Below are positions 50,808 to 52,860 of a stretch of 52,860 nucleotides of DNA, piece after piece. Each line of letters starts with the position of its first letter. Position 1 is the first letter of the stretch. The notes beneath the pieces are model-generated. The model saw nothing but the letters and a program-made list of their open reading frames with translations. It searched no databases and had not been told where the DNA came from. The DNA lies in the NCBI GenBank assembly GCA_017447305.1, contig JAFSNY010000045.1, positions 1-52,860 on the forward strand, given 5' to 3'. The stretch is from Bacilli bacterium (lineage in GTDB: Bacteria; Bacillota_I; Bacilli_A; RFN20; CAG-826). Made by a program: the position numbers and the translations under genes.

Positions 50808-50893
50808 ACATTTATTAAACAAAAAGTTTACTGAAAGTACCCCAATTTTTACTAACTGAAAAAATTTGCTTTTAATCGTCAATCTTTTTCACA

Positions 50894-50899
50894 TATAAT
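50894..50899 (+). promoter_or_regulatory. -10 for the dagK-plsC pair
   Basis: Perfect TATAAT at 50894-50899, with a weak TTTAAT 17 bp upstream. AAAGGA follows 5 nt later and serves as a rather distant ribosome-binding site for the ATG at 50923. Confidence 0.55.
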
Positions 50900-50922
50900 G
50901 TGATAAAGGAAAATTTCGTAAT

Positions 50923-51834
50923 ATGAAAAACTTAATTATTTTTAATGGCGCCGCCGGAGAAGGGGCTGCTGCTGCAAGATTTGAAGAAATCAAAAAAGAG
51001 TTTGAAGGAATGGATCATGAAATCCACCTTACAACTGCACCAAAAGAAGCTATTACATTCATCAGAAATTATCTTGAAGCCAATAAAGGCGAAAAAGTTA
51101 GAATTTATGCTTGTGGAGGAGACGGAACAGTTCACGAATGCGCCAACGGTATGGTTGGATATGATAACGCTGAACTAGCTATCTTCGCTATCGGTACAGG
51201 AAACGACTTTGTTAAATACTATGGTGGAGCAGAAAAGTTCTTAGATTTAAAGAAACTCATGAAAGCCAAATCCCATCCTGTCGATTTAACAAAGATTGAA
51301 GGACCATCTCTTGATGAACCACTTTATTCCATCAATGTCATCAACTTTGGTTTTGACGCTGTTGTTGGAGCAGTTGGAAACAAGAACAAAGAAAAAGGTA
51401 AGAAAAAACCATACGATAAGGCCATCCCTGTTGCCATCATGAAAGCTAGATTCAATAAGATTATTGTTACCGCTGACGGAGAACAATTAAATAAGAAGAA
51501 AATGCTTCTTTGTACCCTTGCTCATGGTAGATTTGTTGGTGGTAAATTTATGTGTGCCCCGCATTCCATCAATGATGATGGTTTAATCGATGTTTGTTTA
51601 CTTAAGACCAGATGCTTATTTGCCTTCTTAGGTATCCTTGGACCATACACCGAAGGAAAGCACCTCGATACACCAAAATATAGAAAGACCTTGGAATATA
51701 GAAGAAGTAAGGTTATCGATATCAAAGCACCTAAAGACGTCGACATTTGTGTTGATGGTGAAATGATCAGAGGAAGTGAATTCAAAGCAACCTCTATGCC
51801 AGGCGCTATCAAGTTAGTTATTCCTGGGGAATAA
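50923..51834 (+). CDS. Diacylglycerol kinase-family lipid kinase
   Basis: DagK/YegS/BmrU-type kinase, 303 aa, phosphorylating diacylglycerol or a related lipid. The ATP-binding motif GGDGTVHECANGM and GTGNDF are typical, as are INFGFDAVVGAVGN and the C-terminal VDICVDGEMIRGSEF. It is next to a PlsC-type acyltransferase 2 nt downstream, so together they could return diacylglycerol to phosphatidic acid and supply glycerophospholipid synthesis. Confidence 0.93.
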   Translation: MKNLIIFNGAAGEGAAAARFEEIKKEFEGMDHEIHLTTAPKEAITFIRNYLEANKGEKVRIYACGGDGTVHECANGMVGYDNAELAIFAIGTGNDFVKYYGGAEKFLDLKKLMKAKSHPVDLTKIEGPSLDEPLYSINVINFGFDAVVGAVGNKNKEKGKKKPYDKAIPVAIMKARFNKIIVTADGEQLNKKKMLLCTLAHGRFVGGKFMCAPHSINDDGLIDVCLLKTRCLFAFLGILGPYTEGKHLDTPKYRKTLEYRRSKVIDIKAPKDVDICVDGEMIRGSEFKATSMPGAIKLVIPGE

Positions 51835-51836
51835 TC

Positions 51837-52709
51837 ATGTTAATTTACATATCAACAATAGTCATCGCTCTTGCTTTATCCATTGCCGGTTCATTGACCT
51901 TTTGGAGAATACAACATTGGTATGATTTCTACATTCCAATCGTTTTATTCATCGCTGGGCTAGTTGGTATGATTGCTTTCTGGTGGATCTTTGTGTGGAT
52001 CGCTGGAAAATTTGTCAAAAAAGAAATGCATCCAAAGCAATCAAAATGGGCAAGATTTTGGCTTGAAGAAGGTCATGACTTCCTCATGCTTGCGGCTCTT
52101 GTGAAAATTGTTGTTAATAACAAAGAAAAATTACCTACTAACCAAAGATTTCTTTTAGTGGGAAACCATCGTTCTAATTTTGATTCGATGTCTATGACAT
52201 CAAAACTCAAAAAATACGATTTAGCTTTTATCACTAAGCAAAGCAACTATAAGATTCCACTATTTGGAAGACTTCTCTATGGTGCGTGTTTCTATCCAGT
52301 TGATCGCGAAAATCAAATCCAATCATTAGAGACATTTAAAAAAGCATCCGAACTTATCACTAATAACGAATGCAGTGTCGCCGTCTTCCCAGAAGGAACA
52401 AGACAAAGAGAGAAAGTCTTAGGAGACTTCCATGAAGGTGTCTTCAATATCGCCTTAAGAGCGAAATGTCCTGTGGTTATCGTCACCGCTAAGGGAAGCG
52501 AGATGGTTCATCGTAATTTCCCATTTAGACCAACAAAAATTACCATTGATGTCTTAGGAACTCTTCCATACGAAGCGATTGAAGGAATGACCGCAAAAGC
52601 AATCTCTGATCAAGCCCATTCCATCATGGAAGACCATCTTAAAAAGATTGATATCCTTGAGTACGAAAGAAAGCGCACAGAAAAAGAAAGTAAAAAGAAA
52701 GGAGTATAA
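51837..52709 (+). CDS. 1-acyl-glycerol-3-phosphate acyltransferase (PlsC type)
   Basis: Membrane-bound acyltransferase, 290 aa. Two N-terminal hydrophobic helices (about residues 1-20 and 28-62) are followed by the acyltransferase motifs NHRSNFDS (HX4D; about residues 104-111), the conserved substrate-site segment YGACFYPVDRENQ, and FPEGTRQREKVL. The C-terminus is Lys/Glu-rich. It transfers the second acyl chain to make phosphatidic acid. It starts 2 nt after the kinase gene, and a terminator overlaps its stop. Confidence 0.93.
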   Translation: MLIYISTIVIALALSIAGSLTFWRIQHWYDFYIPIVLFIAGLVGMIAFWWIFVWIAGKFVKKEMHPKQSKWARFWLEEGHDFLMLAALVKIVVNNKEKLPTNQRFLLVGNHRSNFDSMSMTSKLKKYDLAFITKQSNYKIPLFGRLLYGACFYPVDRENQIQSLETFKKASELITNNECSVAVFPEGTRQREKVLGDFHEGVFNIALRAKCPVVIVTAKGSEMVHRNFPFRPTKITIDVLGTLPYEAIEGMTAKAISDQAHSIMEDHLKKIDILEYERKRTEKESKKKGV

Positions 52710-52716
52710 CTCCTTT
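52698..52716 (+). terminator. plsC terminator
   Basis: AAAGGAGT-ATA-ACTCCTTT followed by TTCTTT, overlapping the stop codon of the acyltransferase gene. Confidence 0.8.
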
Positions 52717-52734
52717 TTCTTTATCATGGTGAAT

Positions 52735-52860
52735 TTACCGTTCAAGTGCAACATTTCTAGACAAAAATAAAGGCTCATATTAATCCTGGTGTAAGATATA
52801 GTTGCGACACTTATCTACAGGAGGTTCTTTATGAGCTATTCACATTTTACCATAGAAGAA
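52735..52860 (+). mobile_element. Left end of an IS30-family insertion sequence (cut by window edge)
   Basis: The sequence from about 52735, containing CGTTCAAGTGCAACATTTC, looks like an IS30-type terminal inverted repeat. It is followed by a promoter region and a transposase start. The exact outer boundary and any target duplication cannot be seen because the other end is outside the window. Confidence 0.7.
52831..52860 (+). CDS. IS30-family transposase, N-terminus only
   Basis: The first ten codons encode MSYSHFTIEE, the usual start of IS30-family transposases (x-y-x-H-[FL]-T-I-E-E-R). An AGGAGG ribosome-binding site lies 6 nt upstream of the ATG. The rest of the gene is beyond the window. 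Confidence 0.75.
   Translation, partial: MSYSHFTIEE

Overview
The window is 52.9 kb of a low-GC (mid-30s % by eye, not counted), densely packed bacterial chromosome. Gene content and order point to a Bacillota of class Bacilli: rbgA-rnhB-dprA-topA, prfA-prmC-sua5-rpiB in the Bacillus order, dnaX-ybaB-recR-tmk-holB-ricT-rsmI, secA-prfB, comFA-comFC and rplS. Small intergenic gaps, a strong A/T bias at wobble positions and many lipoproteins and membrane proteins suggest a host-associated, gut-type lineage near Erysipelotrichales or RF39, but that placement is inference. UGA is a stop codon: prfB is present and carries its in-frame UGA frameshift site, and prmC-sua5 ends in UGA. The mycoplasma code does not apply. 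No rRNA, tRNA or CRISPR was found.

Layout. 0.1-5.4 kb (minus): lepB, rbgA, rnhB, dprA, topA. 5.5-8.8 kb (minus): rplS with its own promoter and terminator, a large lipoprotein and an M29 aminopeptidase. 8.9-9.5 kb (plus): a membrane protein. 9.5-16.3 kb (minus): secG, uvrB, a YitT protein, prfB (with +1 frameshift) and secA. 16.5-20.2 kb (minus): comFC and comFA, preceded by an array of three small-gene modules separated by two partial comFA copies. 20.3-23.2 kb (minus): prfA, a prmC-sua5 fusion, rpiB. 23.4-29.3 kb (plus): the dnaX-to-rsmI replication, repair and RNA operon. 29.5-33.0 kb (plus): a 143-aa protein and a 1039-aa two-AAA, M41 metallopeptidase protein. 33.1-36.2 kb (minus): YfhO-type membrane protein. 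36.3-38.2 kb (plus): typA. 38.2-43.7 kb (minus): a PII-like pair with a DUF1538 membrane protein, RluA-type pseudouridine synthase, RimK-like ligase and a zinc-ribbon membrane protein. 43.8-47.0 kb (minus): DegV, ATP-grasp with a 46-aa coupled ORF, lipoprotein. 47.1-48.4 kb (plus): GH13 enzyme. 48.4-50.8 kb (minus): HI0933-type flavoprotein and amidohydrolase. 50.9-52.7 kb (plus): DagK-type kinase and PlsC-type acyltransferase. The window ends inside the left end of an IS30-type element.

Two places stand out. First, upstream of comFA are two extra copies of the comFA 5' end. Both are 273 bp, both stop at the Walker A position, and they alternate with unrelated-looking small basic-protein genes that share one left-boundary motif. 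The fragments differ from comFA mostly at synonymous positions. This fits serial insertion of cassettes that each replace the 5' end of comFA. comFA itself lacks an ordinary start codon: all three copies show the strong ribosome-binding site and AUG one base out of frame. Second, the 1039-aa protein joins a Clp/Hsp100-like AAA domain, a receiver-like domain, an FtsH-like AAA domain with a lost Walker B acidic pair, and an apparently intact M41 zinc peptidase. It has no transmembrane anchor and is preceded by a small co-directional partner gene.
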